From: Gilliamella sp. App4-10 | GTDB lineage: Bacteria > Pseudomonadota > Gammaproteobacteria > Enterobacterales > Orbaceae | NCBI RefSeq assembly: GCF_001690495.1 | Contig: NZ_LZGS01000025.1 | Location: 1 to 45,846, forward strand | Reading direction: 5' to 3' | DNA length: 45,846 nucleotides | Shown here: piece by piece, positions 9,509-19,392 of the stretch | Position numbering within the stretch: position 1 is the stretch's first letter | Layout of the letters: every line of letters begins with the position of its first letter | The notes under the pieces: generated by a model | Seen by the model: the letters and a program-made list of their open reading frames with translations, nothing else | What the model was told of the DNA's origin: nothing | The model's database searches: none | Position numbers and translations under genes: made by a program

Positions 9509-10039
9509 ATGGCAAATTTACTCACAACACTACAAAATCAAATTGACAAACTAGAACAACAAATCAATTTAACAAACGAGCAACAATTTCACGAGCCTTA
9601 TTTTGACGAGCAGCTGTTTCAAACAACTAAAATAGTGACAGACAAAACGTTTTACCTTGAAAAAATCAAACAAACTTATCAAGCATTAGTCGCGAATATC
9701 GAATCAGAAAAAATTGAACAAATGACTTTTTTATCAGAAACATTAGTCAACCAAATGGCAGCCCTAACTCGCGAACTTGCGACCCATAACTTGCGCCAAA
9801 AAAAGTCTCAACCCATTATTGAAGAAACTTTGGCCCAAAAACACATGCGTCATTTAGATTACTTGCGCCGACTACAAGAGATGAAATACGAACTAGAACT
9901 ATCACCTGAAATTATTAACCAAAGCAAAATAGCCACACTTGATAACCGAATTTACCGCTGTGAACAGGCGATTAAAAAAATTGAATTTGATATGGAATGT
10001 GATATTGATGGATTTCATAAAAATACTGAATTAGATTAA
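9509..10039 (+). CDS. priC: Primosomal replication protein N''
   Basis: PriC helps reload DnaB at stalled forks. The 176 residues are almost all charged helix, as in the family, and the signature FDEQLFQTT near residue 30 and LAQKHMRHLDYLRRLQEMK in the C-terminal half line up with E. coli PriC (FDRHLFQTR, RKRIQHQDFERRLREM). Homology is distant at the N terminus. It follows yfbV by 14 bases with AAAGG before the ATG. Confidence 0.85.
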   Translation: MANLLTTLQNQIDKLEQQINLTNEQQFHEPYFDEQLFQTTKIVTDKTFYLEKIKQTYQALVANIESEKIEQMTFLSETLVNQMAALTRELATHNLRQKKSQPIIEETLAQKHMRHLDYLRRLQEMKYELELSPEIINQSKIATLDNRIYRCEQAIKKIEFDMECDIDGFHKNTELD

Positions 10040-10311
10040 TACAACATAAAAATCAATAAATTAATTTTAACAAATATTAAAATATCTAAACACAGATAAG
10101 CGAGATCACCTGTTTATTGAAATTTAATACAAAAATAGCATACAAATTATTATATATTTGTTAAAACATACCCCTTTTATCAATACTATTCTTATGTCCA
10201 AAACGAATATTGTTATAATTATTAATTAGTATCATCTTTTTAAGTTATCTTTATAATAATAACAAAATTACTAAGATTATCCGTTTTTAAATCATTTATA
10301 AGGATTCATCC

Positions 10312-11277
10312 ATGAGTAGAATATTTGATGATAACTCGCAAACTATTGGTTATACGCCTCTTGTTCGTCTAAAACACTTTGGTAATGGTAATATTTTAGC
10401 CAAAATTGAGTCCCGTAATCCAAGTTTTAGCGTCAAATGTCGAATTGCCTCGAACATGATTTGGGACGCAGAAAAGCGCGGTTTATTAACCTCTGATGTT
10501 GAATTAATCGAACCAACAAGCGGTAATACAGGTATTGCGCTTGCTGCTGTTGCGGCTGCTCGTGGCTATAAATTAACTTTAACCATGCCTGAAAGCATGA
10601 GCATTGAACGTCGAAAACTGCTAAAAGCCTTAGGTGCAAATTTAATTTTAACTGAAGCAGCCAAAGGGATGAAAGGCGCAATCGAAAAAGCCGAAGAAAT
10701 GGTGGCAAGTGATCCTAAAAAGAACCTCATGCTACAACAATTTAGTAATCCTGCTAACCCAGAAATCCACGAAAAAACAACGGGCCCCGAAATATGGCAA
10801 GATACTGATGGTCAAATCGATATTTTTATTGCTGGTGTCGGAACGGGTGGTACATTCACTGGCGTAACGCGTTATATCAAAAAAAACCAAGGCAAAAATA
10901 TTACTGCGGTTGCCGTTGAACCCACCAATTCACCCGTCATTAGCCAAGCACTAGCAGGCGAAACTATTAAGCCAGGACCGCATAAAATTCAGGGCATTGG
11001 AGCTGGTTTTATTCCTGCAAATCTTGATTTAACTTTAATTGATATAGTCGAAAAAGTATCAAACGAAGACGCTATCGAAACAGCTCGCGAATTGATGGAA
11101 AAAGAAGGCATATTAGCTGGAATATCATCGGGTGCTGCCGTTTTTGCTGCGGATCGCTTAGCAAAATTACCTGAATATGCCAGCAAAACCATTGTGGTGA
11201 TTTTGCCATCTTCTGGCGAGCGTTATTTAAGTACCGATTTATTTAGTGGGATTTTTACTGAAAAAGAACTCGGTTAA
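10312..11277 (+). CDS. cysK: Cysteine synthase A (O-acetylserine sulfhydrylase)
   Basis: Makes cysteine from O-acetylserine and sulfide using pyridoxal phosphate. The 321-residue protein is close to E. coli CysK along its whole length. The PLP lysine is K42 (NPSFSVKCR), substrate loop [11 protein letters not shown], phosphate-binding loop [11 protein letters not shown], and the C-terminal motif [16 protein letters not shown] lies 8-9 bases before the ATG. It stands alone, with a 270-base AT-rich upstream region and a terminator behind it. Confidence 0.97.
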   Translation: MSRIFDDNSQTIGYTPLVRLKHFGNGNILAKIESRNPSFSVKCRIASNMIWDAEKRGLLTSDVELIEPTSGNTGIALAAVAAARGYKLTLTMPESMSIERRKLLKALGANLILTEAAKGMKGAIEKAEEMVASDPKKNLMLQQFSNPANPEIHEKTTGPEIWQDTDGQIDIFIAGVGTGGTFTGVTRYIKKNQGKNITAVAVEPTNSPVISQALAGETIKPGPHKIQGIGAGFIPANLDLTLIDIVEKVSNEDAIETARELMEKEGILAGISSGAAVFAADRLAKLPEYASKTIVVILPSSGERYLSTDLFSGIFTEKELG

Positions 11278-11306
11278 GTCAAAATTAGTAATATAAAATT
11301 AGTAAT

Positions 11307-11340
11307 AAAAAACGTGATTCATCCAATAATCACGTTTTTA
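11307..11340. terminator. Bidirectional terminator between cysK and ruvB
   Basis: Stem AACGTGATT (11311-11319) with AATCACGTT (11328-11336), A run on the left and T run on the right. It serves the convergent cysK and ruvAB units. Confidence 0.85.
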
Positions 11341-11368
11341 TTCACATTAAATCGCTCTCAACCTTAAC

Positions 11369-12379
11369 CTAATTATCCTGAATAATGCCAAAATGGCGAT
11401 ACGCATGTGGTGTTGCGATTCTGCCACGAGGTGTTCGTTGAATATAACCTTGTTGAATTAAAAACGGTTCGAGAACATCTTCTATCGTTTCGCGCTCTTC
11501 ACCAATTGCAGCAGCAATATTATCTAATCCGACTGGACCGCCCATGAATTTTTCGATAATAGCCAGCAACAATTTACGATCCATATAATCAAAGCCCTCA
11601 TTATCAACATCGAGCATATCCAGCGCTTGAGTTGCGATTTTTTTGTCGATAATCCCTTTTGATTTTACATCGGCATAATCGCGTACACGGCGCAAAAGAC
11701 GATTTGCAATTCGCGGTGTACCTCGTGAACGTTTAGCAATTAAATGCGCGCCTTCGTCTGACAGATCCATTCCCAAAAATTTTGCACTGCGGCTAACAAT
11801 ATATTCCAAATCTTCAACTCGATAAAATTCAAGGCGCTGCACAATACCAAACCGATCCCGCAGCGGTGAAGTTAACGATCCAGCACGAGTTGTTGCGCCA
11901 ATCAATGTAAAAGGCGGAAGATCGATTTTAATTGAACGCGCTGCTGGTCCTTCGCCAATCATAATATCTAATTGGTAGTCTTCCATCGCAGGGTATAGGA
12001 TTTCTTCAACTACTGGGGACAGTCGGTGGATTTCGTCAATAAACAGTACATCGTTAGGTTCTAAATTGGTCAGCATGGCGGCTAAATCGCCGGCCTTTTC
12101 TAACACAGGGCCTGATGTAGTGCGTAAATTAACATTCATTTCGTTGGCCACAATATTGGCTAACGTTGTTTTACCAAGTCCTGGAGGGCCAAATATAAGC
12201 ACATGGTCGAGCGCATCACTACGCTGTTTAGCAGCTTGAATAAAGATTTTCATCTGTTCGCGAACTTGTGGTTGACCTATGTATTCGTCCAAATATTTAG
12301 GACGAATGGCACGATCTAATGATTCTTCTTCCTTTTGCACTTGTGGAGCAATCAAACGATCCGCTTCAATCATAATCAA
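11369..12379 (-). CDS. ruvB: Holliday junction branch-migration ATPase RuvB
   Basis: Hexameric AAA+ motor that with RuvA moves Holliday junctions. The 334-336 residue protein shows Walker [10 protein letters not shown], Walker B FIDEIHRL, sensor [11 protein letters not shown], the arginine-finger region SPLRDRFG, and a winged-helix C terminus ([10 protein letters not shown]). Two ATGs sit two codons apart (12379 and 12373); E. coli RuvB starts at the second (MIEADRL). It follows ruvA by 7-13 bases. Confidence 0.97.
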   Translation of the reverse strand: MIMIEADRLIAPQVQKEEESLDRAIRPKYLDEYIGQPQVREQMKIFIQAAKQRSDALDHVLIFGPPGLGKTTLANIVANEMNVNLRTTSGPVLEKAGDLAAMLTNLEPNDVLFIDEIHRLSPVVEEILYPAMEDYQLDIMIGEGPAARSIKIDLPPFTLIGATTRAGSLTSPLRDRFGIVQRLEFYRVEDLEYIVSRSAKFLGMDLSDEGAHLIAKRSRGTPRIANRLLRRVRDYADVKSKGIIDKKIATQALDMLDVDNEGFDYMDRKLLLAIIEKFMGGPVGLDNIAAAIGEERETIEDVLEPFLIQQGYIQRTPRGRIATPHAYRHFGIIQDN

Positions 12380-12386
12380 TCCCTAT

Positions 12387-12998
12387 TTACAATGCTGATT
12401 TTAAAGCTTCACGAATCAGCGTTTCGCAATTCATGTCAGGATTAATCACCTTATTAATGATACGGCTAGCTTCTTGTGGCTTATACCCTAATGCAACTAA
12501 AGCCGAAACCGCCTCACCTTCAATTTGGTTAGCCGATTTTTGAACGATATTTGTATCAATAACCGAGCTAGAACCTAATGATTGTTCTCCAAAACAACGC
12601 TTAATGCGATCTTTCATTTCAACAATTAATCGCTGTGCGGTTTTATTGCCCACGCCCGGCAATTTAACTAGGCTTTTAATTTCACCTTCTTCAACAGCAT
12701 TAATAAATTGCGATGCTGACATGCCCGAAAGAATGGCTAATGCCAATTTAGGCCCCACGCCATTAACTTTAATGAGTTCACGAAATAATTCACGCTCTTG
12801 TTCTTGATTAAAGCCATACAATACTTGCGCATCTTCACGCACGGCAAAATGGGTTAACACAATGACTTCTTGCCCGTTTTCGGGCAATTCATAAAAACAG
12901 GTCATCGGCATAAACACGTCATAACCAACGCCAGCGACTTCAATCAGTACTTTAGGAGGTTGCTTTTCAATAATGGTGCCACGTAAACGACCAATCAC
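12387..12998 (-). CDS. ruvA: Holliday junction recognition protein RuvA
   Basis: Tetrameric DNA-binding partner of RuvB. The 203 residues show the N-terminal OB fold ([18 protein letters not shown]), two helix-hairpin-helix motifs ([16 protein letters not shown] and [16 protein letters not shown]), and the RuvB-binding C-terminal domain ([16 protein letters not shown]). First gene of ruvAB; ruvC is not next to it. Confidence 0.97.
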   Translation of the reverse strand: MIGRLRGTIIEKQPPKVLIEVAGVGYDVFMPMTCFYELPENGQEVIVLTHFAVREDAQVLYGFNQEQERELFRELIKVNGVGPKLALAILSGMSASQFINAVEEGEIKSLVKLPGVGNKTAQRLIVEMKDRIKRCFGEQSLGSSSVIDTNIVQKSANQIEGEAVSALVALGYKPQEASRIINKVINPDMNCETLIREALKSAL

Positions 12999-13268
12999 AA
13001 TATATCCTTAATAATAAAGCGTAACTAATAAGCAAATAATAAGGTGTAGTTTACCTGATAGCAAAAAAATAATAAAGAAAAACTGTATAAATAGACAGTT
13101 AAACCAAATATTAATTATCATCAATATCATTTAACTAAATGATATATAGAGCCTATTTATATATAATACCGGTAAAAAATGGTCAATTTGTTTATAAACG
13201 TTGTAATTATTCAATAATTAAGAAATATGCTTTGAAGACATAATTTATTCCATTAAGGAGCGTTATAT

Positions 13269-14068
13269 ATGATTAGTCAAATAAAAAAACTTTGTAAAGA
13301 TAAAAATAATGAAGATGCCTATTATGGATTTATAAGAGCTTTGGATGAAGGAAAGGATTATTATTTTGCTAAAAAGGATTTTGATAATTTACCTATAGAT
13401 GAAATAGGTCTACGAGTGACATTTACTGCCAATGAAAAAGATTCCGGTCAACGATTTGCAACAAATATCAAAATTATCAGCGATCAAGCAGCAGAAAACA
13501 ATGAACAGAGTTTGTCTACTAATAAATCTTTGGCAAATAAAATTGATGCCAAAGGCTATCAAACACGTTTAATAAATTCAGTCCAACAGATCAAATACAT
13601 TGATGATCCACTAGCGTTTGAAGATGCCGTCTTCGATTTATTAAAAGTGACTGGTTTAAACAAAATATTTCAATTTGATCGTGATAATCAAGCGGGTAAG
13701 GCCGATGGTTTTTTTATTATCGAAAATTTAGCTGTAATGTATGACTGTACGCTACAAAAAACTTTGAATCGTTTAAAGAAGAACAGATAGAAAACTACAT
13801 CAATAAACTGAACCAAAAAGCACAACTAACCTTCAATATTAAAAAAAATGACGGCGGAATCACCCCTAAAACGATACCATTAACGGGCAAAAATAAACAA
13901 GTTTGGATCATTACCAAAGGAGAAAGCAAGGAGATAAGCGATTTCGATAATGTAAAAGTCAAAGAAATTTCGATATATGATTTGTGTGAAATTTACAAAA
14001 AACGATTAAGTGATATTACTTACGATAATGAAAAACTAGTAAACGATTTTATCTTTATTGGGAAATAA
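13269..14068 (+). pseudogene. Cold-shock-domain plus PD-(D/E)XK-like nuclease, frameshifted
   Basis: Begins at the ATG at 13269 behind AAGGAG and reads 173 codons to a stop at 13790. A second frame carries the evident continuation from about 13762 (NFESFKEEQIENYINKL) to TAA at 14068, for a full protein of about 266 residues. The two frames join at a run of six A at 13756-13761; one more A, or a -1 slip on AAA, restores it. Residues 18-70 resemble a cold-shock/OB domain (YYGFIRALDEGKDYYFAKKD, IGLRVTFTANEKDSGQ). Residues ~140-230 look like a restriction-endonuclease fold: KADGFF, then VMYDCTL, then a strand KQVWIITKGE. The usual E-X-K is D-C-T, so catalysis is uncertain. It lies beyond ybaB, convergent with it, where E. 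coli has recR. Function unknown; a nucleic-acid-targeting defence protein is a guess. Confidence 0.6.
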
Positions 14069-14077
14069 TTCTGACGG

Positions 14078-14112
14078 AAAAAGCGGAAAGCAAATATAAT
14101 TTGCCTTTCCGC
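14078..14112 (-). terminator. Terminator for dnaX-ybaB
   Basis: Long stem GCGGAAAG-CAAAT (14083-14095) with ATTTGCCTTTCCGC (14099-14112), one bulged base and a 3-base loop, followed on the minus strand by five T (14082-14078). It lies between the convergent broken nuclease gene and ybaB. Confidence 0.75.
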
Positions 14113-14134
14113 CTACTGTCAAAATAAGCTACAC

Positions 14135-14470
14135 TTAAAACGGCATTTTAAAACCTGGTGGTAATTGTATACCACCGGTAACTTGTGCCATTCTTTCTTT
14201 TTGAGCTTCATCTAAACGGCGAGCCGCATCATTATAAGCCGCTGCAATAAGATCTTCTAACATCTCTTTATCATCAGTCATAAGAGATGGATCAATTTCG
14301 ACACGCTTACAGCTGTGTGTACCATTAATAGTGACTTTAACTAAACCAGCACCCGATTCGCCAGTCACTTCTAATTTAGCGATCTCTTCTTGTGCTTCTT
14401 GCATTTTTGCTTGCATTTGTTGGGCTTGTTTCATTAAATTGCCCAAACCACCTTTTCCACCTGAAAACAT
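14135..14470 (-). CDS. ybaB: YbaB/EbfC family nucleoid-associated protein
   Basis: A 111-residue DNA-binding dimer protein. It has the N-terminal [20 protein letters not shown] helix, the central strand [20 protein letters not shown], and the C-terminal [12 protein letters not shown], all family hallmarks. It follows dnaX by 33 bases. In E. coli recR comes next; here the next gene is on the opposite strand and is the broken nuclease gene. Confidence 0.96.
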   Translation of the reverse strand: MFSGGKGGLGNLMKQAQQMQAKMQEAQEEIAKLEVTGESGAGLVKVTINGTHSCKRVEIDPSLMTDDKEMLEDLIAAAYNDAARRLDEAQKERMAQVTGGIQLPPGFKMPF

Positions 14471-14503
14471 AATAATTCCTCATAAAAAAAAATACAGCTA
14501 TAA

Positions 14504-16651
14504 TTATACAGGACGAACACTTGCTTCATCAATCTTGGCGTCAAAATATCGACAAATTATTGCCACTTTTGGATCTTCAGCAATGTTTTTTTTGGCTTGC
14601 GCCAATTTTTGTTGATACAACTCGTCGCGCATTTCAATTGGCGTCTTATAGTTTTGATTATCATCAACAATAATCTTTACATCAAGCTCTTTCTTACGAT
14701 GTTCACAAAGAGCTCTTTGCACTTTAGTCACATTATTTATTGAATTAATCAAATGTTTAACTGCCGAACGCATATGCAGCACAATAGTGTTATTATCCAC
14801 TTTTTCAAACGCAGAATTAACTACGATTTGCTTAATCAACGGCGACAAATCCAATTGTTCAATTTCGGCACACCAAGCATCTTTTTGTGCCATTTCGGTA
14901 ATTAGTTTTTGGATCATTTCAGGCGTTTTACTGCCATTAAGTGACTCACGAAAGGCCTTAGTATCAATCACTAGCTCTTCCTTCATAGCAATTAAACCAC
15001 TGGCTTGCCATTGATAATTTTCAGCGGTAATTTCTTCTACATTATTATCGCAACTACTATTATGACTATCAGTATTATCATCGCTTACTGGCGTGGTGTT
15101 ATGTTTAATTCGCGCCAATGATTCATGCATGGTTGAGTTTTTAGGTTGATGCACCTCAACCGTTTCAGACTTTTTTGAATTTTGTTCCCCGTTCATCAAC
15201 TGCATACGCATTTCTAAAATACTTTTGGTCATCGACGAAACTTCATCGGGAATAGTTAGATCAGCCGTTGCCGGTTTGGCTGCAGTTGTTTGCTTTGCTT
15301 TTGAAGGTGCAACGGTTGCCAAATCGCTTGTTTCTTGGTGCTGACTTTGTTCCTTTGGTGATAATAAAGACGAACTTGCCTTTGGTTGTGACGCAATCTG
15401 CTCAGCGTGATTAAGTGGCGGGCTGACATGCAGTGCACTTATGGTGTGTGTAGATTGAGATTGTTGAATTTGAGTTTGTTTTTTAACTTGATTTACAACC
15501 TGATTATTAATTTCTGCTTGCTTATTCGTTCTCGTCTGCACCGTTGGTTGTGGTTTCGCATCAACCGCCTTTGGCATAAAAGCCAAGGCACGCAAAAAGC
15601 TCATTTCAACGCCAATTTTTTTATCGGGTGAAAAAGCAAGTTCTTTACGACCCATTAACAAAATTTGATAAAACAACTGCACATCGTTGGGCGCCATATA
15701 TTGCGCTAAAAAACGGATACGTACTTCGTTATCGGTATAATCGCCCAATGCACTTGGCACTACTTGCAATAACGCAATTTGATGCAACAAGGTGATAGTT
15801 TCAGCTAACAAATTATCCCAATCAATACCTTGCACGGCGGCCGCTTCAATTTGTTGCATTAAGGCATTACCATCACCATTATGCAAAGCTTCAATAATAG
15901 TAAACGGAATTGACTTATCCAGCGTGCCAAGCATGACCGCCACCGATTCGGTATCAACCTTACCGTTGCCAAGGGCAATGGCTTGATCAGTTAAACTAAG
16001 CGCATCACGCATACTGCCATTAGCAGCTTTAGCTAATAACGCAATGGCTTTGGGATCGTTATTGATTTGCTCTAATTGTAAAATATGCTCAAGTTGCTGA
16101 CCAATTAACGCTGTATCAAGTACATTTAAATGCAAATGCAAACAGCGTGACAATATCGTTATAGGTAATTTTTGTGGATCTGTAGTCGCCAATAAAAACT
16201 TAACATGCTCAGGTGGCTCTTCTAAGGTTTTAAGGAGTGCATTAAAACTACTTCGCGACAACATATGCACTTCGTCAATCAAATAAACCTTAAAACGTCC
16301 TTTGGTTGGTAAATATTGGATATTATCAAGGATTTCGCGCGTATCTTCGACCTTGGTACGCGATGCAGCGTCGATCTCGAGCAGATCGACAAATCTGCCT
16401 TGCTCAATATCACGACAATTATCACAAATCCCACACGGCGTTGCAGTAATGCCAGTTTCACAATTCAGTCCTTTTGCTAACAAGCGCGCAATCGACGTTT
16501 TACCTACACCTCGAGTGCCCGAAAACAGATAAGCATGATGAACTCGCCCAAGCGAAAGTGCATTAGACAGAATTTTAAGAACATGTTGCTGCCCCACAAC
16601 CTCAGAAAATGATTTTGGTCGCCATTTGCGTGCCAGAACTTGATAACTCAT
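14504..16651 (-). CDS. dnaX: DNA polymerase III subunits tau and gamma
   Basis: Clamp-loader ATPase and replisome organiser. The 715-residue tau form shows MSYQVLARKWRP at the start, Walker A GTRGVGKTS, a four-Cys zinc module (CETG...CGICDNCRD), Walker B LIDEVHML, and sensor ATTDPQKLP. A Gln/Ser-rich linker (~370-510) follows, then the tau C-terminal domain ending EASVRPV. I placed the start at the ATG 16649-16651, three codons inside the longest frame, to match the family. The linker carries an E. coli-like -1 frameshift site at 15170-15176, so a shorter gamma form (about 495 residues) is expected. ybaB follows. Confidence 0.97.
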   Translation of the reverse strand: MSYQVLARKWRPKSFSEVVGQQHVLKILSNALSLGRVHHAYLFSGTRGVGKTSIARLLAKGLNCETGITATPCGICDNCRDIEQGRFVDLLEIDAASRTKVEDTREILDNIQYLPTKGRFKVYLIDEVHMLSRSSFNALLKTLEEPPEHVKFLLATTDPQKLPITILSRCLHLHLNVLDTALIGQQLEHILQLEQINNDPKAIALLAKAANGSMRDALSLTDQAIALGNGKVDTESVAVMLGTLDKSIPFTIIEALHNGDGNALMQQIEAAAVQGIDWDNLLAETITLLHQIALLQVVPSALGDYTDNEVRIRFLAQYMAPNDVQLFYQILLMGRKELAFSPDKKIGVEMSFLRALAFMPKAVDAKPQPTVQTRTNKQAEINNQVVNQVKKQTQIQQSQSTHTISALHVSPPLNHAEQIASQPKASSSLLSPKEQSQHQETSDLATVAPSKAKQTTAAKPATADLTIPDEVSSMTKSILEMRMQLMNGEQNSKKSETVEVHQPKNSTMHESLARIKHNTTPVSDDNTDSHNSSCDNNVEEITAENYQWQASGLIAMKEELVIDTKAFRESLNGSKTPEMIQKLITEMAQKDAWCAEIEQLDLSPLIKQIVVNSAFEKVDNNTIVLHMRSAVKHLINSINNVTKVQRALCEHRKKELDVKIIVDDNQNYKTPIEMRDELYQQKLAQAKKNIAEDPKVAIICRYFDAKIDEASVRPV
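15144..15176 (-). promoter_or_regulatory. Programmed -1 ribosomal frameshift signal in dnaX
   Basis: On the minus strand 15176-15170 reads A AAA AAG, in the zero frame exactly as in E. coli dnaX (TCA AAA AAG). After a -1 slip the next codons are GTC and TGA (15167-15165), giving a gamma protein ending Lys-Lys-Val. Eight bases further a 6-bp hairpin can form (GGTTGA 15161-15156 with TCAACC 15149-15144). A GGGGAA about 10 bases upstream could play the Shine-Dalgarno-like stimulator role. Confidence 0.85.
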
Positions 16652-16660
16652 AATCACCAT

Positions 16661-17301
16661 AACTCATTGCCTTTGAATTTGACGCTAATCATACCATAAA
16701 CTGGCAAAATAATCTTTATACAGACAATAATTGATGCAATACTAAGCAATACAAATTAAACTGCTACAAGTCAAAATTTGCTGTTGGCAAACAAAACACT
16801 ATTATTCTCAACTACAAAAAATGAAGTTATCCTTGTTGCTATTCCATTATGGTAGTCATTAACTATGCAAACCTATTCATTAATATTTTTCCTTACCATT
16901 TTCTCGCACTTTCTCGGTAACATAACTAGCAATAGTAATACAGATAATAATCTCTAACCAAAACTGGTCAAAACTAGGTTAATTCACGTTTTGTAATCAT
17001 TCATTTTAAGAATTTGATTGGGATGACAACACATTATTTAAACCCAAAAATTAAGAAATATTTGTTAAACTCGATGGTAAAAATAGGATTTTTGTTTTCA
17101 ATAACCTTTTTTATGGCTTTTTAGATTTCTGTTTTTATCACTTTTCATTTAACAATAAAGATGGTTGACAGGTTTGTATTTTTTCGATAATGCGTAAATT
17201 TAACCGCTAAAAAATTCAGATAATGATTTGATTTTATTTGTTTTTTCTTTATGTTTTTTAGAGGAGGAAACTGCAAAAAATAAACAAGCTCTCCACCTAA
17301 T
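16661..17301. other. Intergenic region between dnaX and holC
   Basis: About 640 bases without an intact gene. The minus strand has a ~33-codon frame without a start codon (about 16880-16980; LEIIICITIASYVTEKVREN), which could be the tail of a decayed membrane protein. The part from about 17087 to 17245 shows the same ordered blocks as 28014-28170 and looks like a copy of a dispersed AT-rich repeat. Confidence 0.4.
17087..17245. repeat. Dispersed intergenic repeat, copy A
   Basis: Shares, in order, blocks with 28014-28170: ATTTTTNTTTTCAA, CCTTTTTTAT, a TTTTTGATAAT-like block followed by GTAAATTT, then TTATTTAATTT-like ends with GATTTTATTT. The match is imperfect and AT-rich, so it needs an alignment to confirm. 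Confidence 0.35.
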
Positions 17302-17757
17302 TTATTCGCAAGTGATTGGAATCGTTTTAAGATTAAATCCGGCCTCTTTATATAACTTATATCTTGCCCTTGCAAGTGACTTTAGTCGTTCATTAACTGG
17401 CACAAAATCAATAATATCATAATAAACACCAGCAAATTCCGGAAATTGTTCTTGTAAATTAATCAACAACTGGCGAGTGCTACTACTGCGTTTTTCTGGC
17501 CAGCAGATTTCAACGGGAGATCCCCCTTTCATGCCTTCGCCAGCTAAATTGTGTGGTACAAAACTGGCGGTATCGAGTTGCCAAAGGTATTCATCTATTC
17601 GCTCGGCTTGAGCCTGATCTTGACAAGCAACTAGCACGCGCTGTTTGGCGTGCCAGGCTTTAACTATCTTTTGGCATGCTAGCTTTTCATAAAATAGCAT
17701 GCCCGATTCGTTGGCTTCTGTTTGGTTTTCAAGTAAATAGAAGATCACTTTTTTCAT
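17302..17757 (-). CDS. holC: DNA polymerase III subunit chi
   Basis: Clamp-loader accessory subunit that links the psi subunit to single-strand binding protein. The 151-residue product begins MKKVIFYLLE, has KAWHAKQRVLVACQDQAQAE and the family motif LDEYLW (here IDEYLWQLD), followed by FVPHNLAGEG and CWP. It follows pepA by 16 bases, the same order as E. coli pepA-holC; valS, which follows in E. coli, is absent here. Confidence 0.92.
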   Translation of the reverse strand: MKKVIFYLLENQTEANESGMLFYEKLACQKIVKAWHAKQRVLVACQDQAQAERIDEYLWQLDTASFVPHNLAGEGMKGGSPVEICWPEKRSSSTRQLLINLQEQFPEFAGVYYDIIDFVPVNERLKSLARARYKLYKEAGFNLKTIPITCE

Positions 17758-17773
17758 AAATTCTTAGCTCGTT

Positions 17774-19255
17774 TTATTGATCTTGTAGATATTGAATCAA
17801 CATCGCAACTGGGCGACCTGTTGCGCCTTTTTGCCCGCCCGACTTCCATGCAGTGCCGGCAATATCTAAATGTGCCCATTGATATTTTTCGGTAAAGCGT
17901 GATAAGAAGCAAGCAGCGGTAATGGTGCCACCATCACGTCCACCTGCGTTGACAATATCAGCACAAGTTGATTTGATTTGTTCTTGGAACTCACTATCAA
18001 TTGGCAGAGCCCATGCTTTGTCGCCCGATTTGTTGGAAGATGCTATCAATTGAGCAATTAGCTTGTCGTTGTTACCCATTACCCCGGTGTAGTGATGACC
18101 CAACGCAACGATACAAGCGCCTGTTAAGGTGGCAATGTCAATAACAGTTTTTGGATTGTAACGTTCAACATAAGTTAACGCATCACACAATACTAAGCGC
18201 CCTTCGGCATCGGTGTTAATGACTTCAACCGTGGTGCCTGACATGGTGGTGAGTATGTCACCAGGGCGATAACTGTTGCCGTCGGGCATATTTTCACAAC
18301 CCGCCATGATGCCAACCACGTTAATAGGTAATTTGAGTTCAGCTACAGCTTGCATAACGCCATAAACGGTCGCCGCGCCACACATGTCGTATTTCATTTC
18401 GTCCATGCCAGCAGATGGTTTGATGGATATTCCCCCTGAATCAAACGTTAGCCCTTTGCCGACTAAGACATAGGGTTGGTCTTTTTTATCTTTAGCGCCT
18501 TGGTATTCCATCACTGTCATGATTGATTCATTTTGCGATCCACGTCCGACGGCTAAATAGGCATTCATGTTTAATTTTGCCAGCTCGTTTTCGCCAAGGC
18601 AGGTAACTTTTAATGATGAGTGTAATTTGCCAAGCTGTTTGCCTTGTTCGGCTAAGTATTTTGCATTACAAACATTTGATGGCATATTGGCAATCGTTTT
18701 TGTTGTCGCAATGGCATTCGCAATAATTTGCCCTTGCAACAAGTTATCAGTTAAAGCTGATAATGCTTTTTTGTCGTGGATTAATAATGTGACGTTAGTT
18801 AGGCTAGGTACTGGGGTTTTCGTAGTTTTAAATTCATCAAATCGATAAGTTATGTCACTCACAATTTGTGGCAGTTGTTTGGCAACTTCAAGGCTATTTA
18901 CTTTATTGAACGCAAATAAATCCCAGGTAATATTTTTAATTTTTTTAGCAAGTAACTCTTTTATGACCGCTTGAATAACTTTTGTAGCTTGAATTAAGTC
19001 AAAATCTTTGTTTTTGCCACATCCAACAAATAAGATCTTTTGTTTTAAGCTATTACTGTTTGGATATAACAAGGTGGTTTGACCCAGTTCACCACTTATG
19101 TCGCCTGATTTGATAAGTTCACTAACTAAGCCATTGGTTGATTTATCGATATCTTTAACAAAATCAGACTGGCTTTTTCCTGAATCAATTGAAATAACTA
19201 AACACTCTGTTTTTTGTTTGGTTATAATAGCGCTGTTTTTTATTTGAAATTTCAT
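17774..19255 (-). CDS. pepA: Leucyl aminopeptidase A
   Basis: Hexameric two-metal M17 aminopeptidase; in E. coli it also acts as a DNA-binding accessory protein in Xer recombination and carAB control. The ~493 residues show the N-terminal domain (MKFQIKNSA), metal and catalytic motifs LVGKGLTFDSGGISIKP and MKYDMCGAA, and NTDAEGRL. The longest frame starts four codons earlier (19267); the second ATG fits the family better. Divergent from lptF, with a long palindrome in between; holC follows. Confidence 0.95.
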   Translation of the reverse strand: MKFQIKNSAIITKQKTECLVISIDSGKSQSDFVKDIDKSTNGLVSELIKSGDISGELGQTTLLYPNSNSLKQKILFVGCGKNKDFDLIQATKVIQAVIKELLAKKIKNITWDLFAFNKVNSLEVAKQLPQIVSDITYRFDEFKTTKTPVPSLTNVTLLIHDKKALSALTDNLLQGQIIANAIATTKTIANMPSNVCNAKYLAEQGKQLGKLHSSLKVTCLGENELAKLNMNAYLAVGRGSQNESIMTVMEYQGAKDKKDQPYVLVGKGLTFDSGGISIKPSAGMDEMKYDMCGAATVYGVMQAVAELKLPINVVGIMAGCENMPDGNSYRPGDILTTMSGTTVEVINTDAEGRLVLCDALTYVERYNPKTVIDIATLTGACIVALGHHYTGVMGNNDKLIAQLIASSNKSGDKAWALPIDSEFQEQIKSTCADIVNAGGRDGGTITAACFLSRFTEKYQWAHLDIAGTAWKSGGQKGATGRPVAMLIQYLQDQ

Positions 19256-19343
19256 AATGCTTCTCATTTGTGAATGGGTAGAGATTGTTAATATTCTATC
19301 GGTTCATTGTTAGATAGCAACAAAAAGATAACTAAAACCAAAC

Positions 19344-19368
19344 AAATCAGATTATAATAATCTGATTT
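19344..19368. promoter_or_regulatory. Perfect 11-3-11 palindrome between pepA and lptF
   Basis: AAATCAGATTA (19344-19354) and TAATCTGATTT (19358-19368) are exact reverse complements around a 3-base centre. It lies between divergent genes and lacks a clear T run, so it looks more like an operator or hairpin in the lptF leader than a terminator. The binding protein is unknown. Confidence 0.5.
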
Positions 19369-19392
19369 TGTGCCAACATGTATAGGTAAAAT

